Shown here: piece after piece, positions 6,500-15,315 of the stretch
Layout of the letters: each line of letters starts with the position of its first letter
Position numbering within the stretch: position 1 is the first letter of the stretch
Assembly (NCBI GenBank): GCA_943367595.1
Contig: CALRJS020000012.1
Span: 1-64,000, forward strand
Source: MW101C3 sp943367595
Lineage (GTDB): Bacteria > Cyanobacteriota > Cyanobacteriia > PCC-6307 > Cyanobiaceae
Direction: 5' to 3'
DNA length: 64,000 bases
The notes under the pieces: model-generated
Told to the model about the DNA's origin: nothing
Databases searched by the model: none
Seen by the model: the letters and a program-made list of their open reading frames with translations, nothing else
Translations under genes and position numbers: made by a program

Positions 6500-8668
6500 T
6501 TGAGTCCCACGGCACCCCAGGCCCGCCTTCACCCCCGCACGATCGAGGCCGTCAAGGAACGCGCCGACATCGTCGATGTGGTGGGGGAGCACGTGGTGCT
6601 CAAGAAGAAGGGCCGCGAGTTCGTGGGCCTCTGCCCCTTCCACGACGACAAATCGCCGTCGATGACGGTGTCGCCCGCCAAGCAGTTCTATTACTGCTTC
6701 TCCTGCCGGGCCGGCGGCAACGCGATCAAGTTCCTGATGGAGCTGCAGCGCACCAGCTTCAGCGATGTGGTGCTGGATCTGGCGCGCAAATACCAGCTGC
6801 CGGTGGAAACGGTGGAGGGGCCGCAGCAGGAGCGGCTGCGGCAGCAGCTCTCGCGCCGCGAAGCGCTGCTGCGGGCGCTGGCGCTGGCCTCCGGCTGGTT
6901 CCGCAGCCAGCTGCGCAGCCCCGCCGGCGCCGCCGCCCTGGCCTACCTCAAGCAGCAGCGGGGCCTGAGCGAAACCACGCTGGAGAGCTTTGAGCTGGGT
7001 TATGCGCCCGAGGGGTGGGATGGGCTGCTGAAGCACCTGCAGCAGGTGGAGGGGCTGGCCCCTGAGCTGCTGGAGGCCGCCGGTCTGGTGGCGGGGCGCA
7101 AGGGGGGCGACGGCTTCTACGACCGCTTCCGCCACCGGGTGATGGTGCCGATCCGCGACCGGCAGGGGCGGGTGATCGGCTTCGGCGGCCGCAGCCTCGA
7201 CGGCGGCGAACCGAAATACCTCAACTCCCCTGAAACGGAGGTGTTCGAGAAGGGCAAGCACCTGTTCGGCCTCGACCGCGCCACCAACGCCATCCGCAAG
7301 GACGACCAGGCGGTGGTGGTGGAGGGCTACTTCGACGTGATCGCCCTGCACGCCGCCGGCATCACCAATGCGGTGGCGTCGCTCGGCACGGCGCTCAGCA
7401 GCCAACAGATCACCCAGCTGTGCCGCTGCTGCGACAGCCGCCGCCTCGTGCTCAACTTCGACACCGACGGCGCCGGCGTGCGGGCGGCGCAGCGGGCGAT
7501 CGGCGAGGTGGAGCAGCTGGCGCTGCAGGGGCAGGTGGAGCTGCGGGTGCTGCACCTGCCCGCCGGCAAGGACCCCGACGAGTTCCTCAAGGAGCACGGC
7601 GCCGGTGAGTACCGCGCCCTGCTGGAGCAGGCGCCGCTCTGGCTCGACTGGCAGATCGAGCAGGCGCTGGAAGGGAAAGACCTGGCCCGCGCCGATCAGT
7701 TCCAGCAGGCGGTATCAGCCCTGGTGGCCCTGCTGGGCAAGCTGCCGCAGAGCGCCGTGCGCAGCCACTACCTGCAGCAGGTGGCCGAGCGCCTCTCCGG
7801 CGGCCAAGCGCGCCTGGCCCAGAAGCTGGAAGAAGACCTGCGCCTGCAGGTGAAGGGCGAGCGCTGGCACGGCCGCGCCAGCCGCTGGGACAAGCCCGGC
7901 GAGGTCGGCCTGCGCGAGCGGGCGGAGGCGGAGCTGCTGCGGCTCTACCTGCATGCACCCACCCATCGCGGTGCGATCCGGCGGGAGCTGCGGCTGCGCG
8001 AACTGGATGATTTCGCCCTGCAGCACCACCGGCTGCTGTGGGCGGCGATCAGCCAGCTGGAGGAAGACAACCTCGGTGCCGGCCGGCTGGAGGCGGTGAA
8101 CCGCGGCACTGATCCCGGCGAGGATCTGGGGGATCTCGACCTGCCCCGCCTGCTGGCCGACCAGCTGCTGATGGACCAGAGCGAGCTGCTCAACCGGCTC
8201 ACCCCCCTGCTGGAGCCCAACGAGCTGCAACGCATGGTGCTGGCCCAGCCCCTGCTGCAGCTGCGCGGCACCACGGCCGTGCTGGAGCGTCAGCGCAGCC
8301 TCAAGCGCTGCCGCCACCTGCTCGATTCCTGGCGCGGCCAGAACCTGGAAACCCTGGAGCGCTGCATCGCCCTGCTGCTGGCCGAAGAGAACAGCAACAG
8401 TTCAGCGGCAGCAAACCGGAGCGCGGCGGCAGAAAGCAGCTCGGCGGCAGGAAGCAGCGCCAGCCTGGCGGCCCCACCCGGCAGCTCCAGCGGCGCAACA
8501 CCGGCCCTGCTCGACATGGAAAGCCGGATCGAGGCGCTGTTCCTTGAGCTGAACCGCGATGCGCTGCATTTCCAGGAGCTGTATTACAGCGAGCGGCTGC
8601 ACATCGGCCATCTCGATCAGCAGCGCTGTGCCGGCTGGGAGGAAACGCTGCAGGCCCCGGCGGCCTGA
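6500..8668 (+). CDS. dnaG: DNA primase DnaG
   Basis: Synthesises RNA primers for replication. The 722-residue protein has the CHC2 zinc ribbon at the N-terminus (C45, H48, C66, C69 in CPFH...CFSC), the RNA polymerase domain and a TOPRIM fold (VVVEGYFDVIAL near 272, FDTDGAG near 320), then a C-terminal helicase-interaction region. It starts at TTG (6500); no in-frame ATG precedes the zinc domain. A low-complexity Ser/Ala stretch near residues 632-655 (nt 8400-8460) is encoded by short degenerate tandem repeats and looks like an expansion. It stands alone between oppositely oriented genes. Confidence 0.97.
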   Translation: MSPTAPQARLHPRTIEAVKERADIVDVVGEHVVLKKKGREFVGLCPFHDDKSPSMTVSPAKQFYYCFSCRAGGNAIKFLMELQRTSFSDVVLDLARKYQLPVETVEGPQQERLRQQLSRREALLRALALASGWFRSQLRSPAGAAALAYLKQQRGLSETTLESFELGYAPEGWDGLLKHLQQVEGLAPELLEAAGLVAGRKGGDGFYDRFRHRVMVPIRDRQGRVIGFGGRSLDGGEPKYLNSPETEVFEKGKHLFGLDRATNAIRKDDQAVVVEGYFDVIALHAAGITNAVASLGTALSSQQITQLCRCCDSRRLVLNFDTDGAGVRAAQRAIGEVEQLALQGQVELRVLHLPAGKDPDEFLKEHGAGEYRALLEQAPLWLDWQIEQALEGKDLARADQFQQAVSALVALLGKLPQSAVRSHYLQQVAERLSGGQARLAQKLEEDLRLQVKGERWHGRASRWDKPGEVGLRERAEAELLRLYLHAPTHRGAIRRELRLRELDDFALQHHRLLWAAISQLEEDNLGAGRLEAVNRGTDPGEDLGDLDLPRLLADQLLMDQSELLNRLTPLLEPNELQRMVLAQPLLQLRGTTAVLERQRSLKRCRHLLDSWRGQNLETLERCIALLLAEENSNSSAAANRSAAAESSSAAGSSASLAAPPGSSSGATPALLDMESRIEALFLELNRDALHFQELYYSERLHIGHLDQQRCAGWEETLQAPAA

Positions 8669-8726
8669 GGCAGGCCAGACGTGCGGCCGGCTGTTGGAGG
8701 CGGCTTTGCGGGCTGCGCAACGGCGC

Positions 8727-10217
8727 TCAGCGCCCCAGCAACGCCATCACCTGGGTGAAGAAATCGACGACCTGATCGTTCTCGATGAGGTCTTCGAGCA
8801 CGCGGATCGGTTTGCTGTAGAGCTCATCCTGCTTCAGGATCTCAGGCCAATCGATCGCAGCAGAGGCCGGGGCTGAGCCATTGGCCTGGAAGGCCTTGAG
8901 AAACTCCCAGGCGATGATCCCCTGGCCGATCACGGTGGGATGCACACCATCCAGGCTGAAGAGGCCGCCCTCGAGCAGTTCCCCCTCTTTGCTGGCTTTG
9001 TAGAACTTGGTATTGAGCGGCGGATACAGCCACTGGAATTCTTCGGGATACACATAGTTGGGCATGCCGCTGTTGCGCTTCCAGGCCATGCGGGAGAGCA
9101 CATCACCAATGTCCACCAGCACAAACGGGCTGTGGGAATAGCGCTGATTGAATTCAGCCAGCAACTGCTTGATGATCGTGTTGTATCGAAGGATCACCGT
9201 GTCGATGAACTGGGCATCACGAAAGGTGAGGTGGTTCTGCCGCCGGGAAAGAGCCGTGGCATCGCTGACGCCATGGCGTTTGTAGTACTGGTAATAGCGG
9301 AAGGTGCCGGAGGCGTTGCCCGGCGGTACGCGCGGATCCTTCACCACCCGTTCCTCCCCGAAGCCGTCGATGATCGGCGCGATCGTCACCAGCGGCACCG
9401 TTCCCACGTAGGCCTTCCAGTTGGCGTTGCGGTTGCTGGCCATCGCCTGAGCGATCTTCTCGAGCAACTGCCGGTAGTCGCGCTCGAAGTCGTTCGGATG
9501 CCAGAGATTGAAGGGATCGGGCTTGGTCGGGTCTTCGCTGCGGGCGGTGAAGCTGGTGCCATCTCCCGGCGTGAGGCGCACATCGAGAGAAAAGAGGGTG
9601 CCGAGAGCATTGTTCGCCCCCAGGAACACGATCAGATTGTCGACGCCTTCACTGGCCGCCACAACTTCCAGCCAGCGGATCGGGGAGTGGGCGTCAAACG
9701 TGTCCTTCGCCTGGGGATTGAGCACGCGGTAGGCTGCCCGGTAAAAGGGTTGGTTGGCGCAGGCAAGGCCGAAGTTGTTGTCGAGGCCACGGCTATCGAG
9801 CTGGATTCGATGCTTGCAGAGCGCCGGGGTGATCTCCCAGGCATCGCTCACCCGCATCCCTTCCACGGCGGTGTTGTCGGTGAACGGTGAGCTGAGCGAC
9901 GGCACAGGCCGGCCGATGGCTCCCGGCCCTCGCTCGAAATAGGTTTCGGCGCGATCCAGCTCGCCCATGATCTGCAGCAAGGCCCGCGGCCATTCCCCCC
10001 AATCCACGTCCACACCGAAACGGCCCTCCAACCTGCGAAACAGCGCTTCGAGATCGAACTTGAGCTTTTCCTCTTCCCACAGCACCAGCCGGTAGTCGCT
10101 GGGCGCGATCCCCAGGGCTCTGGCCAGATGGGTGCCGTAGGCGTGTTCCGTGAAGGCGGTGCAGCCACTGCGAAAGCCCTGCGAGATGCTGTCGCCGATC
10201 GTGAAAAGCCTTCCCAT
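8727..10217 (-). CDS. SGNH/GDSL-type hydrolase
   Basis: A 496-residue protein with the SGNH hydrolase blocks in order: GDSIS at residue 8 (nucleophile Ser), GANN near 196 (block III) and DGVHP near 424 (catalytic Asp-His). The spacing between blocks is much larger than in small esterases, giving about twice their length. No signal peptide is evident because block I lies at the very start, which suggests a cytoplasmic enzyme. Esters of lipids, polysaccharides or small molecules are possible substrates. It converges on dnaG with about 60 bases between stops. Confidence 0.8.
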   Translation of the reverse strand: MGRLFTIGDSISQGFRSGCTAFTEHAYGTHLARALGIAPSDYRLVLWEEEKLKFDLEALFRRLEGRFGVDVDWGEWPRALLQIMGELDRAETYFERGPGAIGRPVPSLSSPFTDNTAVEGMRVSDAWEITPALCKHRIQLDSRGLDNNFGLACANQPFYRAAYRVLNPQAKDTFDAHSPIRWLEVVAASEGVDNLIVFLGANNALGTLFSLDVRLTPGDGTSFTARSEDPTKPDPFNLWHPNDFERDYRQLLEKIAQAMASNRNANWKAYVGTVPLVTIAPIIDGFGEERVVKDPRVPPGNASGTFRYYQYYKRHGVSDATALSRRQNHLTFRDAQFIDTVILRYNTIIKQLLAEFNQRYSHSPFVLVDIGDVLSRMAWKRNSGMPNYVYPEEFQWLYPPLNTKFYKASKEGELLEGGLFSLDGVHPTVIGQGIIAWEFLKAFQANGSAPASAAIDWPEILKQDELYSKPIRVLEDLIENDQVVDFFTQVMALLGR

Positions 10218-10839
10218 CCAGCCTCTCGATTGCGGTACCGCTCTCCACTCTGTCCAGGATCAGAGCACTGCCACAACTCCGAGACATCTCTTCCAGTTCC
10301 GCCTCACGTTTCCTGAAGGCGGCAGGTGTGGGGTGAGGGCGCTGCTGCCTGGCGTCCCTGTAGCAAGCTCATGGGGAGGCCCGCCCGAGCGGCTGCTCTA
10401 TTGGGCAGACCCCTGCAGCACCTGCTCGCTGATCGCTCACTCTGCGACCTCGACATCTGTGCCAGTGATCTCTGAGCCGGTGAACTCTGTACCCATGGCA
10501 TCAGCAACCGGATGACCTGTGCCGATTAAATCTGCAACTGGTTGATCTGTGCCGATGGAATCTGCAACTGATTGATCTATGCAGATGGAATCTGCAGCTG
10601 GATGATCTGTGTCGGTGACATCTGCAGCTGAACGATCTGAACCGGTGACAGCTGTCCCGGTGACATCTGCAATCATCAACTCTGCAACTGCATGGTCTTT
10701 GCGGACCTGGCTCGGCCCCCAGGATCGCTCTTCCAGCCGGCTGCGCCGCGGCCACCCCGGCAGCCCTGCCAGATTCGACGCCCCAGGTTGTGCTCCGTTG
10801 ACACCCGCCGCTGCCGCCGACTCCGCCAGCCCTACGACC
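10218..10839. other. Intergenic region dominated by tandem repeats
   Basis: About 620 bases between two divergent genes. The centre is a degenerate 30-bp tandem array (listed separately). Open frames cross it on both strands only because the period is a multiple of three. A promoter for the hydrolase gene should lie in 10218-10440. Confidence 0.5.
10470..10700. repeat. Degenerate 30-bp tandem repeat array
   Basis: Clear contiguous units lie at 10530-10559, 10560-10589, 10590-10619 and 10620-10649, each beginning ATCTGCA(A/G)CTG and differing at several positions. Weaker units flank them on both sides and one half-unit follows. No spacers separate them, so this is a minisatellite-like array rather than CRISPR. 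Confidence 0.85.
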
Positions 10840-12261
10840 GTGGCCACCGACACCTTCACCGGCGAGGTCCAGCCCGGCTCGGAGCCCGCCACCGACGCCC
10901 TGCCGGCCGCGGGGTCGATCTGGCGGCGCAGCTGGTATCCCGTGGCCTATCTCAAGGATCTGGACCCGGCGCGGCCCACCCCCTTCACCCTGCTGGGCGA
11001 CGACCTGGTGCTCTGGTACGACCGGCAGGCAGGCGCTGCCGGCGACACAAGCGGCCAGTGGCGCGCGTTTGCGGATGTGTGCCCGCACCGGCTCGTGCCG
11101 CTCTCCCAGGGCCGGCTGAATGAAGCGGGCGAGCTGGAATGTCCGTACCACGGCTGGACCTTCAACGGCGACGGGCACTGCACCGCCATTCCGCAGGCGG
11201 AGGGCGACACGGCCGCCGCCTCGCCCCGCAGCCACTGCCGCGCCTATGCAACCGCCACGGGGCAGGGGCTGCTGTTCGTGTTCGCCGGGGAGGCGGAGGC
11301 GGCTGACGCCGTGCCGCTGCCACTTCTGCCGATGCTCGCGGCGGAACCGGAGCGCTGGAGCGTGCAGGACACCTTCCGCGACCTGCCCTACGACGCCCTC
11401 ACGCTGCTGGAGAACGTGCTCGATGTGAGCCATGTGCCGTTCACCCATCACGCCACGGTGGGCAAACGCGAGACGGCCGGTCCGGTGAACCTGGAGCTGA
11501 CCAGCAGCGGGCCCGAGGGCTTCACCGGCGTGTGGCCCGAGGGGCCGCGCCGGGGCACGCTCGGCACCCAGCACACCACCTTTCAGGCCCCCTGCCTGAT
11601 GTGGCACGACCTCACCGCCAAGGGCTTTGCCCGCATCCTCACCGTGGTGTACGCCACGCCGATCCGGCCAGGGCAGTGCCGCCTGTTCGCCCGCTTCCCC
11701 TTCCGCTTCGAATCGGCGCTGCCGGCGCGGCTGCTGAAGCTGCGGCCCGAATGGCTGCAGCACCTGGCCAACCACGTGGTGCTGGAAGACGACCAGGCCT
11801 TCCTGCACTGGCAGGAGCGGGTGCTGCAGCAGCGAGGCGGCAGCGACGCGCTGGTGCGCTCCTGCTATCTGGCCACCCCGTCCGATCGCTACGTGCGCGC
11901 CCTTCACGACTGGGTCAGCGGCGGCGCCGGCAAACCCTTCGGTGTGGCGCCGCTACCCGAGCGGCTGGGGGAAACGCCGCTGCTCGAGCGCTACGAGAGC
12001 CACACCCGCCACTGCCGCAGCTGCTCCGGCGCCGACCGGCGGCTGGCCCAGCTGCAGCCACTGGCGGCGGCCGTGCTGCTGCTGGCGCTCGGCGCGGCGG
12101 CCTGGTGGGGGGCCTCAGCGGCGGCGGCCGCTGCGCTGGTGGTGGCGGCGCTGGCGGCAGCGACCTGGTTCCAGGCGGGGCGTTGGCGGCATCAGTTGCG
12201 CGTGGGGCGGCCGGTGCCGCCGCGCAACAGCCTGCGCACCACTCCCCGCAACAGGGCCTGA
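10840..12261 (+). CDS. Rieske non-heme iron oxygenase, PaO/Tic55-like
   Basis: The protein has a Rieske [2Fe-2S] site (CPH at 81-83, CPYHGW at 101-106), then an oxygenase domain with a mononuclear iron motif (LLENVLDVSHVPFTHH). A late HCRSC (Cys 392 and 395) matches the CxxC of pheophorbide a oxygenase, Tic55 and PTC52 relatives. Two hydrophobic segments follow at the C-terminus (AAAVLLLALGAAAWWG and AAALVVAALAAATWF), anchoring it to a membrane. Relatives act on chlorophyll derivatives or other ring substrates; the exact substrate is unknown. The frame extends upstream into the repeat array, so I chose the GTG at 10840, just before the conserved part. The TTG at 10798 is an alternative. Confidence 0.85.
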   Translation: MATDTFTGEVQPGSEPATDALPAAGSIWRRSWYPVAYLKDLDPARPTPFTLLGDDLVLWYDRQAGAAGDTSGQWRAFADVCPHRLVPLSQGRLNEAGELECPYHGWTFNGDGHCTAIPQAEGDTAAASPRSHCRAYATATGQGLLFVFAGEAEAADAVPLPLLPMLAAEPERWSVQDTFRDLPYDALTLLENVLDVSHVPFTHHATVGKRETAGPVNLELTSSGPEGFTGVWPEGPRRGTLGTQHTTFQAPCLMWHDLTAKGFARILTVVYATPIRPGQCRLFARFPFRFESALPARLLKLRPEWLQHLANHVVLEDDQAFLHWQERVLQQRGGSDALVRSCYLATPSDRYVRALHDWVSGGAGKPFGVAPLPERLGETPLLERYESHTRHCRSCSGADRRLAQLQPLAAAVLLLALGAAAWWGASAAAAAALVVAALAAATWFQAGRWRHQLRVGRPVPPRNSLRTTPRNRA

Positions 12262-12264
12262 GGC

Positions 12265-13608
12265 TCAGGCGCGCACCACCGGGATGTCGCTGAGGCGGGT
12301 GGTGGCGGCACGCGAGAGCTGCTGCCGCTTCATCGCCCAGGCCGGCCGGAGGCCGCAGGCGGCCCACTGCACGGTGCCGCGGCCGTAGCGGCGGTTGAGG
12401 CCATCGATCGTGGCCATCAGCGCTTCGCGCCGCTGCTGCTGCTCCGGCGGCAGCGGCGTGAGCAGATGGTGCTGCAACTGCTGCAGGGGCTGCAGGTTCT
12501 GCAGCAGCACACCGGCCTTCTGCAGGGGTTTGTGGGGGCGGAACAGGCGCTCGGCCAGGGGCAGGGCGGCGGCCAGCAGCACGGCCGTGTCGTTGCTGGC
12601 CAGCGGCAGCGACACCGTGGCGGCATTGGCGTAGAAGCTGGTGCCGTTGAAGGGGCTGCTGCGCACGAACACGGTGATGGTGTCGGTGCGTTGGCCCTGG
12701 CGACGCAGCTTCTCGGCGGCGCGGCTGAGGTAGGTGGCGATCGCCTCCCGCAGCTGGGGCAGCTCCCGCACCGGCTCGCTGAAGCTGCGACTCACGCAGG
12801 TTTCCCGCTTGGCGGGCGGCACCGCCACCAGCGGCAGGCAGCTGTGGCCCCGCAACTCCTGCTGCAGCCGCAACCCCACCACGCCCGCCTTGGCCCGCAG
12901 CTCGCCGCTGGCCATGTCGCGCAGCTGCAGCGCATTGGCCACGCCGCGCAGCCGGCACCAGCGCGAGAGCTTGCGGCCGATGCCCCACACGTCTTCGATC
13001 GCGACGGCCGCCAGCCAGGGATCGGGGTCGGCCACCGCCCCCAGATCGAATACCCCCTCCGCCGGCGCCGGAGAACCGGCCACCGCCAGCGCCGGCGGCC
13101 GTTTGGCCAGCCTGTTGGCCAGCTTGGCGAGCCCCTTGGAGGGGGCGATGCCCACCGCCACCGGCAGCCCCAGATGCCGGCGCACCTGGGTCCGCAGCGC
13201 CTGACCCCAGGCGGTGAGATCAGCGCCGGTGTCTGCCGCGCCACCGGTGCCGCCGACTCCGGTACCGGCGGGGCGGCGCAGGCGGCCGAACGCTTCGTCG
13301 ATCGAATAGACCTCCAGCTCCTCCACCCAGGGCTCGAGCGTGAGCATCAGGCGGTGACTCATGTCGGCGTAGAGGGCGTAGTTGGAGCTGCGCACCACCA
13401 CCCCGAGCCGCTCCAGCTCGCGGCGCACCTGGAAATAGGGGGTGCCCATGGCGATGCCGAGGGCGCGGGCCTCGGCGCTGCGGGCCACGATGCAGCCGTC
13501 GTTGTTGGAGAGCACCACCAGCGGTCGGCCGATCAACGAGGGATCGAGCGCCGCCTCGCAGGAGGCGTAGAAGTTGTTGCCGTCGATCAGCGCGGTGGCC
13601 CAGGCCAT
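12265..13608 (-). CDS. umuC: Error-prone DNA polymerase V subunit UmuC
   Basis: A Y-family polymerase for translesion synthesis. The 447-residue protein begins with the catalytic ALIDGNNFYASCE (Asp 8) and has VYSIDEAF near residue 100, the second metal-binding motif. The helix-hairpin-helix (VWGIGRKLSRW) is near 215, and a UmuC-specific C-terminal domain of unknown function (DUF4113-like, GTVQWAACGLRPAW) ends the protein. It lies 21 bases downstream of umuD on the same strand, so the two form the usual umuDC operon under the LexA box at 14274. It ends four bases from the convergent Rieske gene. Confidence 0.95.
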   Translation of the reverse strand: MAWATALIDGNNFYASCEAALDPSLIGRPLVVLSNNDGCIVARSAEARALGIAMGTPYFQVRRELERLGVVVRSSNYALYADMSHRLMLTLEPWVEELEVYSIDEAFGRLRRPAGTGVGGTGGAADTGADLTAWGQALRTQVRRHLGLPVAVGIAPSKGLAKLANRLAKRPPALAVAGSPAPAEGVFDLGAVADPDPWLAAVAIEDVWGIGRKLSRWCRLRGVANALQLRDMASGELRAKAGVVGLRLQQELRGHSCLPLVAVPPAKRETCVSRSFSEPVRELPQLREAIATYLSRAAEKLRRQGQRTDTITVFVRSSPFNGTSFYANAATVSLPLASNDTAVLLAAALPLAERLFRPHKPLQKAGVLLQNLQPLQQLQHHLLTPLPPEQQQRREALMATIDGLNRRYGRGTVQWAACGLRPAWAMKRQQLSRAATTRLSDIPVVRA

Positions 13609-13629
13609 GGAGGTTGGGGTGGAGGGGGC

Positions 13630-14247
13630 TCAGAGCGGGTGGATCACGTGGATGGCCACGCCCCAGAGGAGCGTGTCGTCGCCCTCGCCCAGGGCCAGCG
13701 GCGGGTAGGCGGGATGGGCCGCCTCCAGCCGCAGGCGACCGCGGTGCAGCACCAGGCGCTTGAGCGTGAAAGCCCCCTCCAGCACGGCCACCACGATGCG
13801 GCCGGGGCGCGGCTCGACGCTGCGATCGACGATCAGGAGGTCGCCGTGATGGATGCCGGCCTCCACCATCGAATCGCCGCTCACGCGCAGGAAGAAGGTG
13901 CTGCTGGGGCGGGCGATCAGCTGCTCGTTGAGGTCGATGCCGGTTTCGACGTAGTCGTCGGCGGGGCTGGGGAAACCGGCAGCCACGCTCTCGCCGGCCA
14001 GGGGCAACAGCAGGCCGGTGCGGCACTGGCGCAGGGGCCGCGGGAACGGCTGGATCTCGGGCGGTGACTGGGCCTGGGCCGCAGGCCGTGACTGGGGATC
14101 AGGCCGTGAGCGGAGCTCTCGCCGTGACTGGGCTTGAAGCCGTGACTGGGCCTCCGGCTGCAGCCAGTCCTCAGGCCGTGATGGGGGCTCAGGCCGCGAC
14201 CGGGCCTCCGGCAGCGGCAGGGGATCGGGCGGTGACTGGGCGGGCAT
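13630..14247 (-). CDS. umuD: SOS response protein UmuD (S24 peptidase) with repeat-expanded N-terminus
   Basis: Self-cleaving partner of UmuC. The cleavage site AAGFPSPADDY (between A90 and G91) and the catalytic dyad Ser126 (SGDSM) and Lys163 (GAFTLKRL) are all present. The conserved part begins about residue 68 (PFPRPLRQC). The first 60 residues are a Ser/Arg/Pro/Gln-rich extension encoded by an 18-bp tandem repeat, making it 205 residues instead of the usual 140 or so. I find no better in-frame start after the repeats, so ATG 14247 is kept with doubt. It is the first gene of umuDC. Confidence 0.9.
   Translation of the reverse strand: MPAQSPPDPLPLPEARSRPEPPSRPEDWLQPEAQSRLQAQSRRELRSRPDPQSRPAAQAQSPPEIQPFPRPLRQCRTGLLLPLAGESVAAGFPSPADDYVETGIDLNEQLIARPSSTFFLRVSGDSMVEAGIHHGDLLIVDRSVEPRPGRIVVAVLEGAFTLKRLVLHRGRLRLEAAHPAYPPLALGEGDDTLLWGVAIHVIHPL
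14064..14243. repeat. 18-bp tandem repeats in the 5' part of umuD
   Basis: About nine units of 18 bases in phase from near 14082. The best conserved read (C)AGGCCGTGACTGGG plus three or four variable bases. The period keeps the umuD frame open and adds six residues per unit. Confidence 0.85.
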
Positions 14248-14273
14248 GGGCCCCGGGGCAGGTCCTGCAGATT

Positions 14274-14287
14274 AGTACAGATGTACC
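14274..14287. promoter_or_regulatory. LexA box (cyanobacterial SOS operator)
   Basis: AGTACAGATGTACC matches the published cyanobacterial LexA consensus RGTACNNNDGTWCB at every position. It lies 27 bases upstream of the umuD start and between the divergent umuD and TraB/GumN genes, so LexA should repress umuDC and may affect the divergent gene too. Confidence 0.88.
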
Positions 14288-14343
14288 AGAATCAGCAGGG
14301 CCAGCAGCGCGGAAATAGCCTGCGGCAACGCTGCCAGCGGGCC

Positions 14344-15315
14344 ATGCATGCGGCAATCACCCGGCCGTGGGGCCGCAGCCTGAGGCGCGGGGCGCTCGCT
14401 GCCGTGATGGTGCTCAGCTGCACCGGCGCCTGGGCCGCGGAGCTGGCCGGGCCGGGGGTGATCTGGCGGCTGCGCCAGGGGGCGGGCTGGGTGTACGTGG
14501 CCGGATCGATGCACGGCCTTCCCGCCGCGCGCCGCACCCTGCCGGCCACCTATGTGCGCGCTTACGCCGCCGCCGCGCGGCTGGTGATGGAAATCGATCT
14601 GAAGAGCACAAGTCCGGCGGAGCTGGCTGAGGAACTGCTGCGCCGCGGCCTGCAGGACGGCGGCGGCACGCTCAGCGCCGACCTGGGACCGCAGCGCTGG
14701 CGGCAGCTGCAGCCGCTGCTGAAGAGCGCCGGCCTGACGCCGGAACTGGCCGAGCCGCTGAAACCTTGGGCGGTGGCGCTGATGCTGGCCTCGGGCCAGC
14801 TGCTGCGCAGCGGCTATGGCGGCGAGAACGGCGTGGAGGCCCAGCTGCAGGCACGGGCTGCGGCCGATCGCAAACCGGTGACGGGGCTGGAAACGGCCAG
14901 CTTTCAGCTGGGGCTGCTGGCGGGCCTGCCGCTCAGCGACCAGCTGGCGCTGCTCGATCAGGCGATCGCGGAACAGGAGCCGCTGCCACGCCGCCTGAAC
15001 GAGCTGGAGACCGCCTGGCGTCTCGGGGATCTGGCCACGCTGGAGCGGCTGGCGCTTGCGAACGACGGCTCAACCCCGGGCGTACGGGCGGTGCTGCTCG
15101 ACCGCCGCAACAGCCACTGGCTGCTGCCGATCGAGTCCTTCCTGCAGCAGCCGGACAACACCCTGGTGGTGGTGGGGGCCGCCCACCTGCTGGGCGAAGG
15201 GGGGCTGATCGCCCTGCTGCGCCGCCGGGGGCTGGTGGTGGAACGGGTGCTGGAGGAGGGGAGGCTCCCGCCGGCGACGCCGGCAGGGGCCGGCCCCGCG
15301 ACCCTCGCCCCCTAA
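14344..15315 (+). CDS. TraB/GumN family protein with signal peptide
   Basis: The protein matches the TraB/GumN (Tiki-like) family: VYVAGSMHGLP near the start (the GxxH motif), MEIDLKST, and a late VVVGAAHLLGEGGL (GxxH near the C-terminus), the conserved metal-binding pieces of a possible metalloprotease fold. A signal peptide is visible (SLRRGALAAVMVLSCTGAWA), so export to the periplasm is likely. The ATG at 14281 is in frame but overlaps the LexA box. I prefer 14344, which starts just before the signal sequence. It overlaps the convergent DOMON-like gene by four bases. Confidence 0.8.
   Translation: MHAAITRPWGRSLRRGALAAVMVLSCTGAWAAELAGPGVIWRLRQGAGWVYVAGSMHGLPAARRTLPATYVRAYAAAARLVMEIDLKSTSPAELAEELLRRGLQDGGGTLSADLGPQRWRQLQPLLKSAGLTPELAEPLKPWAVALMLASGQLLRSGYGGENGVEAQLQARAAADRKPVTGLETASFQLGLLAGLPLSDQLALLDQAIAEQEPLPRRLNELETAWRLGDLATLERLALANDGSTPGVRAVLLDRRNSHWLLPIESFLQQPDNTLVVVGAAHLLGEGGLIALLRRRGLVVERVLEEGRLPPATPAGAGPATLAP

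Noticed and set aside
5426..7597. 723-codon minus-strand open frame opposite dnaG
   Set aside because: His/Gln/Ala/Gly-rich translation typical of the complement of high-GC coding DNA; dnaG and the DMT gene account for the region.
10470..10700. Possible CRISPR array
   Set aside because: Repeat units are contiguous and degenerate, with no unique spacers, and no cas genes are present.
10437..10892. Minus-strand open frame of 151 codons with an 11-residue-like repeat
   Set aside because: It is open because the 30-bp repeat has a period divisible by three; the translation resembles no protein and runs into the Rieske gene.
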